From CSP1-5 sp964348275 (GTDB lineage Bacteria > Methylomirabilota > Methylomirabilia > Methylomirabilales > CSP1-5), in the NCBI GenBank assembly GCA_964348275.1, contig CAYGBT010000011.1:1-64000 (forward strand): a stretch of DNA of 64,000 bases. The letters run 5' to 3'. Positions 22,849-31,596 of this stretch are shown piece by piece (the stretch's first letter is position 1; each line of letters begins with the position of its first letter). Made by a program: the position numbers and the translations under genes. The notes below the pieces were generated by a model. It had not been told where the DNA came from. It made no database searches and saw nothing but the letters and a program-made list of their open reading frames with translations.

Positions 22849-23559
22849 ATGAAGAAAACCGCACTGCCACTTCTCGCGGCGATCCTCGTGAGCTTCGCAG
22901 CCGCTTCATCCGCGTGGGCCTATGATTGCCCCAATCTCTATCAACAGTGCCAGGAGGCATTGCAGAAAACCTCGAATAACTCGGCGGCGAAGCTTTGTGA
23001 CCAGGGGATCGAGCTTCACAATCAGGGTAAGCACGATGCGGCGATCGCCACGCTGACGCAGGGTCTGGAGAAGCTCGGCGTAAAGGGGTCGGCGGCGTTG
23101 CCGGGACTGGCCGTCGCGCAAGAGAAGCCCGACGGAATGCAGGAGAAAGCCGCTGAGCTTCAAGTCGTCCGGGATGCCGTCGCTGAGGGGATCATCGACC
23201 GAGAGCCGGTCGATACGGGTCAGGTGTTTTCCCCAAACCTCGGGCGGGTCTACTATTTCACTGAGGTCGAGTCGTCAGGCCTGAGCGGCGAGATCACCCA
23301 CGTCTGGTACTTCGGCGACCGCGAGATGGCGAGGGTCACCTTGCCTGTCGAGGGACCCCGATGGCGTACCTGGAGCAGCAAGGGAATCCTGCCGGGCTGG
23401 ACCGGTCAGTGGAAGGTTGAGGCAGTCAGCACAGAGGGAACTGTCCTGGCCTTCCAGGAATTCTCCGTCGGAACTGCACCCGTCAGTGAGACCGCTCCGG
23501 CCACGGGGCCTGCTCCGGCACCCGAGGTTACCCCAGCTGTCGAGCCGGAAAAGAGATAA
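22849..23559 (+). CDS. Exported DUF2914-domain protein
   Basis: 236 aa. Signal peptide KKTALPLLAAILVSFAAASS ending AWA. Residues 25-80 contain a helical, TPR-like segment (DQGIELHNQGKHDAAIATL). Residues about 105-205 are DUF2914: VVRDAVAEGIIDREPVDTG, YYFTEVESSGLSGEITHVWY and WRTWSSKGILPGWTGQWKVE. The C-terminal 30 residues are Pro/Ala/Glu-rich. DUF2914 is an envelope domain of unknown biochemical role, often fused to other periplasmic domains. SD GGAGAGGAG before the ATG. Convergent with the helicase gene. Confidence 0.78.
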   Translation: MKKTALPLLAAILVSFAAASSAWAYDCPNLYQQCQEALQKTSNNSAAKLCDQGIELHNQGKHDAAIATLTQGLEKLGVKGSAALPGLAVAQEKPDGMQEKAAELQVVRDAVAEGIIDREPVDTGQVFSPNLGRVYYFTEVESSGLSGEITHVWYFGDREMARVTLPVEGPRWRTWSSKGILPGWTGQWKVEAVSTEGTVLAFQEFSVGTAPVSETAPATGPAPAPEVTPAVEPEKR

Positions 23560-23586
23560 AGCAAGAAGATTGTCGCCACACCGGTG

Positions 23587-24915
23587 TTAGCTTTTTTTCC
23601 GGCGCCGCCTTCGCCGCTTTCGGCCGGCTTCCTCGCCCTGTATCGTTTCGGCCGGGATGTCCGACCTCGGCCCTCGGGCCTGCCGGCGGCCCAGGTCCTC
23701 GCGCCGACCACGAACTTCCGATCCCCGGCGGGGCGGCCGCGGCCGGAAAGGGAGGTCGGTTCGCGGCTGGATAAAAAGGCTGTCGTCGGGCCACTCGACC
23801 GGGATTTTGTAGCCGAGCATCTTCTCGACGGGTTCGAGACCAAGGACGAAGACCTCGTCGGCCAGGGTCATCGCCTTGCCGGAGGCCCCAGCGCGGGCCG
23901 TCCGGCCGATCCGGTGAACATAATCTTCAGGGTTTTGCGGGAGGTCGTAGTTCACCACGTGGGTGACGCCTTCGATGTGCAATCCCCGAGAGGCCACGTC
24001 GGTTGCGACGAGGATTGGGAGCTGACCGGCTTTGAACTGTGCGATTACCCGCAGGCGCTTCTTTTGATCGAGGTCACCGGTGATGGCCTGGCTTTGGTAG
24101 CCGTGCAGGTCGAGCCGCTCCGCCAGCCAATCGGCCTCCCGTTTCGTGTTGGTGAAGATCAGAATCCGTTCCCCCTTCTCTTGCTTCAGTAGCCCGAGCA
24201 GCAGGGCAAACTTCTCGCGCCGCTCCACGTGATAAAGGACCTCCTCGACCTCCGCAACCGTGAGCTGCGCTGGCGTAGTCGAGACGCGGACCGGATCGTT
24301 CATGTACTCGTAAGCGAGCTCCATTTCGCGGTACCCCAGGGTGGCCGAGAACAGGAAAGACTGGCGAGTCTCGTACGGCGGCATCCGCCGCAGCATGTAG
24401 CGGATGTCCTTGATAAATCCCATATCGAACATCCGGTCCGCTTCGTCGACCACGAGCACCTCGATTGCCCTAAGATCAAAGACTCGTTGCTTCAGGTAGT
24501 CGATGAGCCGGCCCGGGGTGCCGACGACAAGGTCCAGGGATTCCCGGAGAGCTTCGCGCTGCCTCTCGTAGTCGATCCCCCCGTACACGGCCAGCGTCCG
24601 GAACTCGACGTACCGTCCGAGCAGGCGGGCGTCTTCGTGGATCTGAACCGTCAGCTCCCGTGTCGGGGCGATGACGAGGGCTCGCGGCCTTCCCGGCACC
24701 GCGTGCTTTCCGCTCCTGAGCAGCCGCGTGAAGGCGGCGATCAGAAAGGCGGCTGTCTTTCCCGTCCCAGTCGGGGCCTGTCCAGCCACATCCTTGCCCG
24801 CAAGGGCAAGGGGGAGAGTCGCCTCCTGAACTGGCGTACAGACGGAAAATCCGGCCGCAGTGATTCCTCGGTGGACTGCCTCCGGAAGGTCGAACTCACA
24901 GAAGGGTATGGACAT
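23587..24915 (-). CDS. DEAD-box RNA helicase (RhlB/RhlE type)
   Basis: 442 aa. Q motif around FCTPVQEATLP-like sequence (CTPVQEATLP, about 26-35), motif I QAPTGTGKT (about 45-53), Ia PTRELTVQI, II VVDEADRMFDMGF, III FLFSATL, VI HRIGRTARAG. The C-terminal 65 residues are Arg/Gly/Lys-rich (RGSEVRGRREDLGRRQARG and RKRRRRRRKKS), a typical RNA-anchoring tail. It unwinds structured RNA in the cytosol, during decay, ribosome assembly or cold adaptation. Single-gene unit, convergent with the DUF2914 gene. Confidence 0.92.
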   Translation of the reverse strand: MSIPFCEFDLPEAVHRGITAAGFSVCTPVQEATLPLALAGKDVAGQAPTGTGKTAAFLIAAFTRLLRSGKHAVPGRPRALVIAPTRELTVQIHEDARLLGRYVEFRTLAVYGGIDYERQREALRESLDLVVGTPGRLIDYLKQRVFDLRAIEVLVVDEADRMFDMGFIKDIRYMLRRMPPYETRQSFLFSATLGYREMELAYEYMNDPVRVSTTPAQLTVAEVEEVLYHVERREKFALLLGLLKQEKGERILIFTNTKREADWLAERLDLHGYQSQAITGDLDQKKRLRVIAQFKAGQLPILVATDVASRGLHIEGVTHVVNYDLPQNPEDYVHRIGRTARAGASGKAMTLADEVFVLGLEPVEKMLGYKIPVEWPDDSLFIQPRTDLPFRPRPPRRGSEVRGRREDLGRRQARGPRSDIPAETIQGEEAGRKRRRRRRKKS

Positions 24916-24936
24916 CCGTGCCTTTCTCCAAACTCC

Positions 24937-26001
24937 TTAAGCCAATGGATCTAATTGGTAGATCCGGATGTCGTTCCCGGCGACCACCCCCACCTGACAG
25001 TTGGGATAGACATTTTTCTCGCTATCTTTGTATCGCTCGATCCAGGCACCGCAATCCATGAGGACCACCGGGTGCCCCGGATCCGCCGTGTCGTCAACCG
25101 AAATCCGGGCATGGTGGGAATGGCCGATCACGACCAAGCGGATCGTTCGCCAGGCGGGCGAAGCCTCTATCTCATTCCGAAAGCGGTGCACCACCCTCCG
25201 TGCCGATGCGAGATAGGGGTGCACATGGTCCTCTCGGGAAGTCCACCCCACGTTCAGTCTGCGTGGCAAGCGGGCCTGCGGTTGCCGAACACCCCGGAGC
25301 TTCCCCAGCTGAGCGGGCGCCCGGAGGCCGATGCGAGTTTGGAACCCGTTTGCAGCCTGGGCTCGTCGACGCAGGATTTCCTTGATCTCGCCGAGGGGGT
25401 ACTTCTGGGGCTGAGGGAGTCGGCCAGCGAAGTAGACAGCAAAGCGTTGAAGCCAGTCGGGTAAGCGCTCCACCGGATCAAACCAGTCGCCGTGGATGGC
25501 GAGGCAAAAGGCTCCTGCGCCATCCCTGGGCAGGAAGAGACGCAGGTAGAATCGGTCTGTTCCCATCATCTCTGCGTCGTGGTTTCCCACAAGGATTCGA
25601 GCACGGAGACCAGCCCGGTGGCGGTACACCATCCCCGCCAAGTTCACATGGTCTTCAATGATGCGATCCGGCACGACCGTCCCCTCGCGCCACAGGTCAT
25701 ACAGGTCGCCGAGTTGGATGACCTCAAGCGCGTTCCCTTCCTGAGCTAGCATTGCGCGCGCATCCCTCACCCGGAAGAGCATCTTGTAAAACGTCTCCCA
25801 CTCGTTGAAGTGATACGAGTAACGCACGAGCTGCTCATCCGATACCAGGTGGAGATCGGAAATGAAGAGGTAAAGGGTCGTCGGGTCTGGGTTCGCGACG
25901 ATCTCATTCTCGAGTCGCGCCACCAGGCGTACTCGCGCGATCGGAGGATCGCGGAGTACGATACGCAGGAAAGTCTGATGACACTCGGCGGACGTCAGCA
26001 T
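24937..26001 (-). CDS. Calcineurin-like metallophosphoesterase
   Basis: 354 aa from ATG 26001. All five metal motifs are present: FISDLHL, QLGDLYD, GNHDAEMMG, IHGDWFD and GHSHHAR. Resembles the UDP-2,3-diacylglucosamine hydrolase-like branch, but it is longer, with inserted sequence between metal motifs IV and V (about 190-290). Target unknown, predicted cytosolic. An upstream in-frame start (26034) would overlap the lipoprotein gene by 29 nt. With the lipoprotein gene 5 nt upstream, it forms a probable two-gene operon. Confidence 0.8.
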   Translation of the reverse strand: MLTSAECHQTFLRIVLRDPPIARVRLVARLENEIVANPDPTTLYLFISDLHLVSDEQLVRYSYHFNEWETFYKMLFRVRDARAMLAQEGNALEVIQLGDLYDLWREGTVVPDRIIEDHVNLAGMVYRHRAGLRARILVGNHDAEMMGTDRFYLRLFLPRDGAGAFCLAIHGDWFDPVERLPDWLQRFAVYFAGRLPQPQKYPLGEIKEILRRRAQAANGFQTRIGLRAPAQLGKLRGVRQPQARLPRRLNVGWTSREDHVHPYLASARRVVHRFRNEIEASPAWRTIRLVVIGHSHHARISVDDTADPGHPVVLMDCGAWIERYKDSEKNVYPNCQVGVVAGNDIRIYQLDPLA

Positions 26002-26005
26002 GGGC

Positions 26006-26623
26006 TCAGCGTCCCGTGGGAATGCGCTCAGCAAACTCAGGAAAGACGATCAGCGTATCGAACGGTGTCTTGGCCCTCGGATCGACACCCGAGCCCGGAG
26101 GAGGAGGCCCCGGGGCCTCCTTCTGCCAGAAGCTCCACCAGAAGCCCCGGTAAAGAAACGCCACCGGCAGCCGTCCTTGTGGGGGCGTCTCGTCCCGTGA
26201 GTCTACCGCCCGCCACGTGTCGAGCTCTCGGACATCCTCCGGAAGCGTTGCGGCGTTCTTCGGGAATGGCTCAGTGCGCAGTGCCTCCACCGATCCGAGT
26301 GTCTGCATCAGTAACCACAGCTCATCGTCTATCTCGAAGGCGGGTCCGCCAGGCGGTGTCATCCTGGCCGCGTGCCGGTCGAGGAAACTCATCAAAGTTT
26401 CAAGTTGAGGGCAGCGGTCCGGATCGCGGAGGAACTCCTGGCGGGCGATTTCTCGACAAGCAGCGGGATCGGTGATCGGCAGCTCCAGTCCCAATCGCTT
26501 CAGCTCCCCGGCCACATCGCGATGCTCTGGGACAGGTACTGGCCACGGTCGGCGGGTACAAGCCGTCACCAGGACGCCGAATATGGCGAGTACGAGAATG
26601 GCTATACGGGAACCGAATCGCAT
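26006..26623 (-). CDS. Putative lipoprotein of unknown function
   Basis: 205 aa. Lipoprotein signal SRIAILVLAIFGVLVTAC, with lipobox LVTAC and lipidated Cys22. Mature part has no recognised domain; it is Pro-rich and ends in a WWSFWQKEAPGPPPPG segment followed by FDTLIVFPEFAERIPTGR. Asp at +2 is absent (next residue Thr), so outer-membrane sorting is expected if a Lol system exists. Co-directional with the phosphoesterase. Confidence 0.65.
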   Translation of the reverse strand: MRFGSRIAILVLAIFGVLVTACTRRPWPVPVPEHRDVAGELKRLGLELPITDPAACREIARQEFLRDPDRCPQLETLMSFLDRHAARMTPPGGPAFEIDDELWLLMQTLGSVEALRTEPFPKNAATLPEDVRELDTWRAVDSRDETPPQGRLPVAFLYRGFWWSFWQKEAPGPPPPGSGVDPRAKTPFDTLIVFPEFAERIPTGR

Positions 26624-27006
26624 GGATCCTGGAGGGCGCTCGTCTGTGAAGCTCAGCCATTCGCTGGGATCATTCCCAGCCGGTCCTCAGCAAGGCGAGG
26701 GAAAGCGGGAGTTCAATGCAGCGTGGCCTCCACACCATAACAAACTCATTATAGGCTAGCCTTCATCCATGAAGTCAAGCCTATTCGTGATTTGACCGTG
26801 ATCCTGTCGAGTATTCAAAACCTCACCTCCATGTCCAGGGGCGCTCGCCGGCAATGAAATGTCCGTGCCCTTGACACCTCTCATCCCGTTGAGGGATATT
26901 TAATCCCCCTCAGAAGATACGTGATCGCACCATCACAATCAGATGGAAAGAATGGGGGAGATAATCTGTGGTGTTGGGAGAGTGAGGGAGGATAACGGAG
27001 AGGACG
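26624..27006. other. Intergenic region between divergent genes
   Basis: No gene seen. It holds the promoter at 26871-26900 for the plus-strand gene and TTGAGGGATATTTAATCCCCCTCAGAAG, where GAGGG/CCCTC can pair across the -10 region (described at 26891-26914). The lipoprotein promoter on the minus strand was not located. Confidence 0.45.
26871..26900 (+). promoter_or_regulatory. Likely promoter of the gene at 27007
   Basis: TTGACA (26871-26876), 18-nt spacer, GATATT (26895-26900). The dyad GAGGG-ATATTTAAT-CCCCCTC overlaps the -10, which could be an operator. Confidence 0.55.
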
Positions 27007-27429
27007 ATGAACGAGCAAACGATTGAAACGATGGTGAAAAGACTCCATAGCCTCGAGCGGGAGAATCGCCGAATGAAACGCACCGGAGTGGCGGCCCTAG
27101 CTGGGATCACTGCGGTGGTCCTGATGGGGCAAGCGATCCCTTCCGAGGTGGCCAAGGTGGTCAATGCTGAGCAGTTTGTCCTTCGTGACTCGGGCGGAAA
27201 CAGCCGCGCCGTGCTGGCCGTCGGACCTGACGGATCCGTGGGGCTGGGCCTCTCAGACAGCCACGGCACGGCCCGCGCTTGGCTCTCCCTAGGTCCACAG
27301 GGATCCCCCAGCTTCGCCCTCTTCGATAAAGCGGCAAAACCCCGGGCCACGCTCCGTCTGTGGCCGGACGGTGTACCCCGGCTAGCGCTCAACGATCAAG
27401 GCGGGAATGTAATCTGGAGCGCCCCCTGA
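27007..27429 (+). CDS. Membrane-anchored beta-repeat protein
   Basis: 140 aa. Residues 1-23 form a charged helix (MVKRLHSLERENRRMKR), likely coiled coil, followed by a membrane helix VAALAGITAVVLMGQAI. The outer part is built of short repeats of about 24 residues with pattern (F/L)xLxDxxGxxRAxLxxxxDGxxxLxLxD: LRDSGGNSRAVLAVGPDG, LSDSHGTARAWLSLGPQG, LFDKAAKPRATLRLWPDG and a final LNDQGGNVIW. These suggest a small beta-solenoid on the outer face. Similar unnamed proteins occur in soil bacteria. Function unknown. Confidence 0.7.
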   Translation: MNEQTIETMVKRLHSLERENRRMKRTGVAALAGITAVVLMGQAIPSEVAKVVNAEQFVLRDSGGNSRAVLAVGPDGSVGLGLSDSHGTARAWLSLGPQGSPSFALFDKAAKPRATLRLWPDGVPRLALNDQGGNVIWSAP

Positions 27430-27555
27430 CAGGTGTGGATCCATCCCAATCGGGTTGCGCAGCTCGCCCAGGCCGGTATCAGTACCGCCATGCAGGGTTT
27501 GGAGTTTTGGCTTGTGATTTGCACTGGTGAGACCCGGGGTGAATTCACTGCAAGT

Positions 27556-27604
27556 CGGCATCCCGAGAGCCGTGGAGGAGGTTCCCGGCAGCCCCGGGAT
27601 GCCG
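27556..27604 (+). terminator. Strong hairpin downstream of beta-repeat gene
   Basis: CGGCATCCCG (27556-27565) pairs perfectly with CGGGATGCCG (27595-27604) around a 29-nt loop, followed by TTCTCTTCC. A plausible terminator, although the T-run is broken. Little else is seen in 27430-27702. Confidence 0.5.
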
Positions 27605-27637
27605 TTCTCTTCCTGGCCGCATCGGGGGTCGATCTTC

Positions 27638-27666
27638 TTGACAAGGGCTGAGGGGCTGTGGTACCA
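27638..27666 (+). promoter_or_regulatory. Likely promoter of the HNH gene
   Basis: TTGACA (27638-27643), 17-nt spacer, GTACCA (27661-27666). The -10 resembles that of the ncRNA elements (NGTACA), and TTCTGACGCCCACC just after it resembles the start of their terminators, so this might be a remnant of that element. Confidence 0.45.
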
Positions 27667-27702
27667 AGGGTGAAATTCTGACGCCCACCTAAAGGGCCGT
27701 GT

Positions 27703-28302
27703 ATGGAGCCAAATAAAGTTCTGATTCTGAACCGATCTTTTGAACCCCTTCAGGTTTGCGACCTGCGCCGGGCCATTATCCTGCTCTTCACTGGTCGCGC
27801 AGAGCGGGTCGAGGATACGGCAGATCTCATCCGTTCCCCCTCAGTGGCTATGGTGATCCCCTCCGTCATCCGGCTCCAACGGTACATTCGAAGACCTCCC
27901 AACCAAACCCTCTCCTTCAACAAGAAAAACATCCTCAAGCGAGACGGGTACACCTGTCTGTACTGTGGCCGAAACAGCGGCGAGCGGATGACCATCGATC
28001 ACGTCGTGCCCCGGTTTCTGGGGGGGAAAACTATCTGGGAGAATGTGGTGAGTGCCTGCCGAGCTTGTAATACCCGAAAGGGCAGCCGGACCCCCCAACA
28101 GGCCGGGATGCGACTCATCCGGAAGCCGTCCAAACCGATCTCTGCTCTGTACCTGACCATCTTGGCCCAATCGGCCCGCCACTTGCATGTCTGGCAGAAG
28201 TACCTGCCCGCGGAGGCGGTCAGGACCCTGACAGGCAACGGAAATGGCAAGGAGGTTTACCAATGCAATGGCGATGGCCGGTCACCCTTTTTGCTCTCTT
28301 AA
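27703..28302 (+). CDS. HNH endonuclease-family protein
   Basis: 199 aa. The C-terminal half has the HNH fold with structural zinc pairs CLYCGRNS (about 85) and CRACNTRKG (about 122), and catalytic IDHVVPRFLGG followed by W-ENVV. The N-terminal 70 residues (VLILNRSFEPLQVCDLRRAI) are typical of a widespread stand-alone HNH group of unknown role, sometimes linked to repair or restriction. No methylase or defence genes adjoin. Its 3' end overlaps the next gene by 40 nt, so the two are probably co-expressed. Confidence 0.85.
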   Translation: MEPNKVLILNRSFEPLQVCDLRRAIILLFTGRAERVEDTADLIRSPSVAMVIPSVIRLQRYIRRPPNQTLSFNKKNILKRDGYTCLYCGRNSGERMTIDHVVPRFLGGKTIWENVVSACRACNTRKGSRTPQQAGMRLIRKPSKPISALYLTILAQSARHLHVWQKYLPAEAVRTLTGNGNGKEVYQCNGDGRSPFLLS

Positions 28303-29231
28303 TCCTCGTCGTTGTTTCACCCCTGGAAGCTCAAGTCCCAGAGCCGGGTCCCGGGGCCGAGGAACCCTCCACGGTCGAGGCTCTTCATCAGGTCCAAACG
28401 ACTGACAACTTACACCTGCTGGCCGCCTATTACTACGGGGATGCCCGTCAGTGGGTCCGGATCCTTGATACGAACCGAGCGGCGATTCAACACCCCAGCG
28501 TGATCCATCCCGGCCAGATTCTGCGTATCTTTCTCTCCCCCGGGTGGACCCCCGAGGAAAATTATACGGACTGGAAGCGCCGAGTCCGCGAGGAGCCTCC
28601 CCCTGAGAAGATAACTCCCTCTGAGGCCCCCGGGCCGCCCCCCGCCCTCCCCAAGCCGGAAGGCTCGCTCAACGGCGGGGCGAAGAAGAAGGCCGCGATG
28701 GACCTCGAGGGCGGCAACTCGCCTCAGGACGTCTTCCACCGCGCCAAGGCCGCGGCGGCAAAGGACGACATCCACACGTTTTTCCGGTTGATCTCACCCG
28801 ACGGTCGGGCGCAGATGGGCTTCGCCATGGTCCTGGCCGCCAAGACTACGATCGGCATGAAGGCCGCAATGGAGGGGGGGGATGGAACCCAGGCCCAGCA
28901 GGAGCTCGACGCCCTGCTCAAGGATCACGGCGTGAAGAACTTCCCTCAGGGCGCTCCCCCCGTCAATCTCGAGGACAAGGAGGCCGTTGCGGCGTTGGCA
29001 CAGGAGATGTTCGCTGGCGTGGATGTCATCGCGCTCATCGAGGACATCCAGGCCCACTTCCGCAAGCTCGGGTTTCAGGGCGGCACGATGAAGATCACCC
29101 GCAGCATCGAGGGCGAGCTTACGGGCCTCAAGATCGAGGGTGACCGCGCCACGGCCATGGCCGGCGGCAAGCCAGGGACGTTTGTCAAGGTGAACGGCCG
29201 TTGGTACTTGGAGCCGGTGATCACGAACTAG
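28263..29231 (+). CDS. Exported protein with LysM-like domain
   Basis: 322 aa, SD AAGGAGG before ATG 28263, overlapping the HNH gene. Signal peptide RWPVTLFALLILVVVSPLEA. Residues about 45-85 (QTTDNLHLLAAYYYGDARQW, then HPGQILRIF) match a LysM or phage-tail-X-like peptidoglycan-binding module. A Pro-rich linker follows, then a domain of about 180 residues (from NSPQDVFHRAKAAAAKDDI) of the kind seen in lipoprotein/NTF2-like proteins that monitor envelope processes; exact family not recognised. Predicted periplasmic and wall-associated. Confidence 0.68.
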   Translation: MQWRWPVTLFALLILVVVSPLEAQVPEPGPGAEEPSTVEALHQVQTTDNLHLLAAYYYGDARQWVRILDTNRAAIQHPSVIHPGQILRIFLSPGWTPEENYTDWKRRVREEPPPEKITPSEAPGPPPALPKPEGSLNGGAKKKAAMDLEGGNSPQDVFHRAKAAAAKDDIHTFFRLISPDGRAQMGFAMVLAAKTTIGMKAAMEGGDGTQAQQELDALLKDHGVKNFPQGAPPVNLEDKEAVAALAQEMFAGVDVIALIEDIQAHFRKLGFQGGTMKITRSIEGELTGLKIEGDRATAMAGGKPGTFVKVNGRWYLEPVITN

Positions 29232-29411
29232 CGCCGTATACTCCTGCTGGAACGTCACACCAGACCGGAAGTTACCGTGGCCCTTGCTATTGGCCGCTCC
29301 AGACGATCCTGTATCTTCTGAACCGACTCGCCCTCCCACCCCCTTGTCTCCCTTCCCCCTTTCGGCGATAATCCTTCCAGAGACACGTAAGAGGATTCAT
29401 CAGAGGGAAGC

Positions 29412-31415
29412 ATGTCACTCTTCAAGCTTCACTGCGACTTCGAACCCAAAGGGGATCAGCCCCGGGCCATCCAGCAACTAACGGAGGGGGTACTCAACAC
29501 GCAGCGGCACCAGGTGCTTCTGGGAGTGACGGGGTCGGGGAAGACCTTTACGATGGCCAACGTCATCGCGGCGATCGAGCGGCCGACCCTGATCATTGCC
29601 CATAACAAAACCCTGGCCGCCCAGCTCTATAATGAGTTCAAGGGCTTTTTTCCCGAAAATGCCGTCGAGTACTTCGTCAGCTACTACGACTATTACCAGC
29701 CAGAGGCGTACATTCCCCAAACCGACACCTACATCGAGAAGGATGCCCTGATCAACGAACACATCGACAAGCTGCGCCACTCTGCCACTCACTCGCTCTT
29801 GGAGCGGCGGGATGTGATCATCGTCGCATCCGTATCTTGTATATACGGGTTGGGCTCTCCCGAGGCCTATTACGGCATGATGGTGTTTCTCGAGCAGGGG
29901 GGCTGGTGCCAGCGCGAAGAGATGCTTCGGAAACTCGTCGAGATCCAGTACCAGCGGAATGACTACGACTTCCATCGCGGAACCTTCCGCGTCCGGGGGG
30001 ATGTGGTGGAAGTCTTCCCCGCATACACGGATACGGCTGTCCGTGTGGAACTCTGGGGCGATGAGGTCGAGGGGTTGTGGGAAATCGACCCGCTGACCGG
30101 AACCAAGCTGCAGAAACTCCACCGGGCCCCTATCTATCCCGCCAACCACTATGTGACGCCCGAGGACCGCCGGCAGCGGGCCTTGGCAGCCATCGAGGAG
30201 GAATTGGAGGAACGGGCCGCCTGGTTTGAAAAAACAGGGAAGCTCCTCGAGGCCCAACGCTTGCGGCAGCGGACCCTCTTCGACCTCGAGATGATGCGGG
30301 AGATTGGCACCTGCAAGGGCATCGAAAACTACTCCAGGCATCTCACCGGCCGGGCGCCGGGGGAGCCGCCCCCGACGCTCATGGACTACCTGCCGAAGGA
30401 TGCCCTGGTGATCATCGATGAGTCTCATCAGACCGTCCCCCAACTCCACGGCATGTACCGGGGAGACCGGTCCCGGAAGGAGACCCTCGTGGCGTACGGA
30501 TTCCGTCTCCCGTCCGCCCTGGACAATCGACCGTTGACCTTTGCCGAGTTCGACCGATGCGTGAAACAGGCAATCTACGTCTCGGCCACCCCTGGTCCAT
30601 ACGAGACCAAGAAAGTGCAAAGGGCCCTCGTGGAACAGATCATTCGGCCGACAGGTCTCATCGATCCCGAGATCGAAGTCCGACCGACCCGCGGGCAAAT
30701 TGATGACCTCATGCACGAGATTCGCATCCGTGCAGCCAAGGAACAGCGGGTCCTCGTCACCACCCTCACGAAGCGGATGGCCGAGAATTTAACCGACTAT
30801 CTGGCCGAGCATGGGATGCGGGTGCGGTACCTGCACTCCGATATTGATACGCTCCACCGGAATGAGGTCATCCGCGACTTGCGCCTCGGGAAGTTTGACA
30901 CCTTGGTCGGGATCAACCTGCTCCGGGAGGGACTCGATATTCCCGAGGTCTCCCTGGTCGCCATCCTCGATGCCGATAAGGAAGGATTCTTACGGTCGTC
31001 CGGGTCACTCATCCAGACGATGGGTCGGGCCGCCCGCAATATCGAAGGCAAAGCGATCCTCTACGCTGATGTCACCACCGGCTCCATGAAAGAAGCGTTG
31101 GAGGAGACGACCCGCCGCCGGACGCTCCAGACGACATACAACCAACAACACGGCATCACGCCAGAAACCATCAAGAAGCAAATCACCGATGTGCTCGCCT
31201 CGATCTACGAGCGGGATTACTATACGGTACCCGCCCTGCCCGACGAGGAGCGGGCGAAATACGTCCCCCGCGAGGAGATCCCCGCCCTCGTGGCCGCGCT
31301 CGACAAACAGATGAAGCAGGCCGCCAAAAAGTTAGAGTTCGAGCGGGCCGCCGAGCTGCGTGATCACATCCGCGATCTGCAGAAGCGGATGCTCGGCATC
31401 ATCGAAACCCCATAA
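29412..31415 (+). CDS. uvrB: Excinuclease ABC subunit B
   Basis: 667 aa, full length. Starts MSLFKLHCDFEPKGDQPRAI; Walker A GVTGSGKTF (about 37-45), beta-hairpin region YYDYYQPEAYIPQTDTYIEK (about 94-113), DESHQ motif VIIDESHQT, helicase motif VI QTMGRAARN, and the C-terminal UVR motif (KKLEFERAAELRDHIRDLQ) that binds UvrC. It loads from UvrA onto damaged DNA and verifies lesions. Stand-alone gene with a start supported by GAGGGAAG. No SOS box was evident in the 180-nt upstream gap. Confidence 0.97.
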   Translation: MSLFKLHCDFEPKGDQPRAIQQLTEGVLNTQRHQVLLGVTGSGKTFTMANVIAAIERPTLIIAHNKTLAAQLYNEFKGFFPENAVEYFVSYYDYYQPEAYIPQTDTYIEKDALINEHIDKLRHSATHSLLERRDVIIVASVSCIYGLGSPEAYYGMMVFLEQGGWCQREEMLRKLVEIQYQRNDYDFHRGTFRVRGDVVEVFPAYTDTAVRVELWGDEVEGLWEIDPLTGTKLQKLHRAPIYPANHYVTPEDRRQRALAAIEEELEERAAWFEKTGKLLEAQRLRQRTLFDLEMMREIGTCKGIENYSRHLTGRAPGEPPPTLMDYLPKDALVIIDESHQTVPQLHGMYRGDRSRKETLVAYGFRLPSALDNRPLTFAEFDRCVKQAIYVSATPGPYETKKVQRALVEQIIRPTGLIDPEIEVRPTRGQIDDLMHEIRIRAAKEQRVLVTTLTKRMAENLTDYLAEHGMRVRYLHSDIDTLHRNEVIRDLRLGKFDTLVGINLLREGLDIPEVSLVAILDADKEGFLRSSGSLIQTMGRAARNIEGKAILYADVTTGSMKEALEETTRRRTLQTTYNQQHGITPETIKKQITDVLASIYERDYYTVPALPDEERAKYVPREEIPALVAALDKQMKQAAKKLEFERAAELRDHIRDLQKRMLGIIETP

Positions 31416-31466
31416 AACAGTACACAAAAGTACAGAAAGAACAGACGAGTACAGAGGGGACCAGTG

Positions 31467-31592
31467 GTGCAAGTGGCAAAACGCTTCGAGGAGTGAGCGT
31501 TCTGCCAACAGGCCAGGGAGCTGACAAAGGCTATCTACACTCTCACGCAGAGAGACAGCTTCGCGAAACACTATGGGTTGAAGGAAGGCGAA
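31467..31592 (+). pseudogene. Remnant of a four-helix-bundle (23S IVS / S23-type) protein gene
   Basis: Frame from GTG 31467 reads MQVAKRFEE, TGA stop, then AFCQQARELTKAIYTLTQRD and SFAKHYGLK. This matches the start of the four-helix-bundle family (usual form KRFEELEAWQKARELTKAIY), of about 120 aa. One in-frame stop and loss of everything after helix 1 make it non-functional. Family members ride in 23S rRNA intervening sequences or as diversifying-element accessory proteins. Several GTACA words (31411-31455) precede it. The frame then runs into the end of the next gene. Confidence 0.65.
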
Positions 31593-31596
31593 ACCC

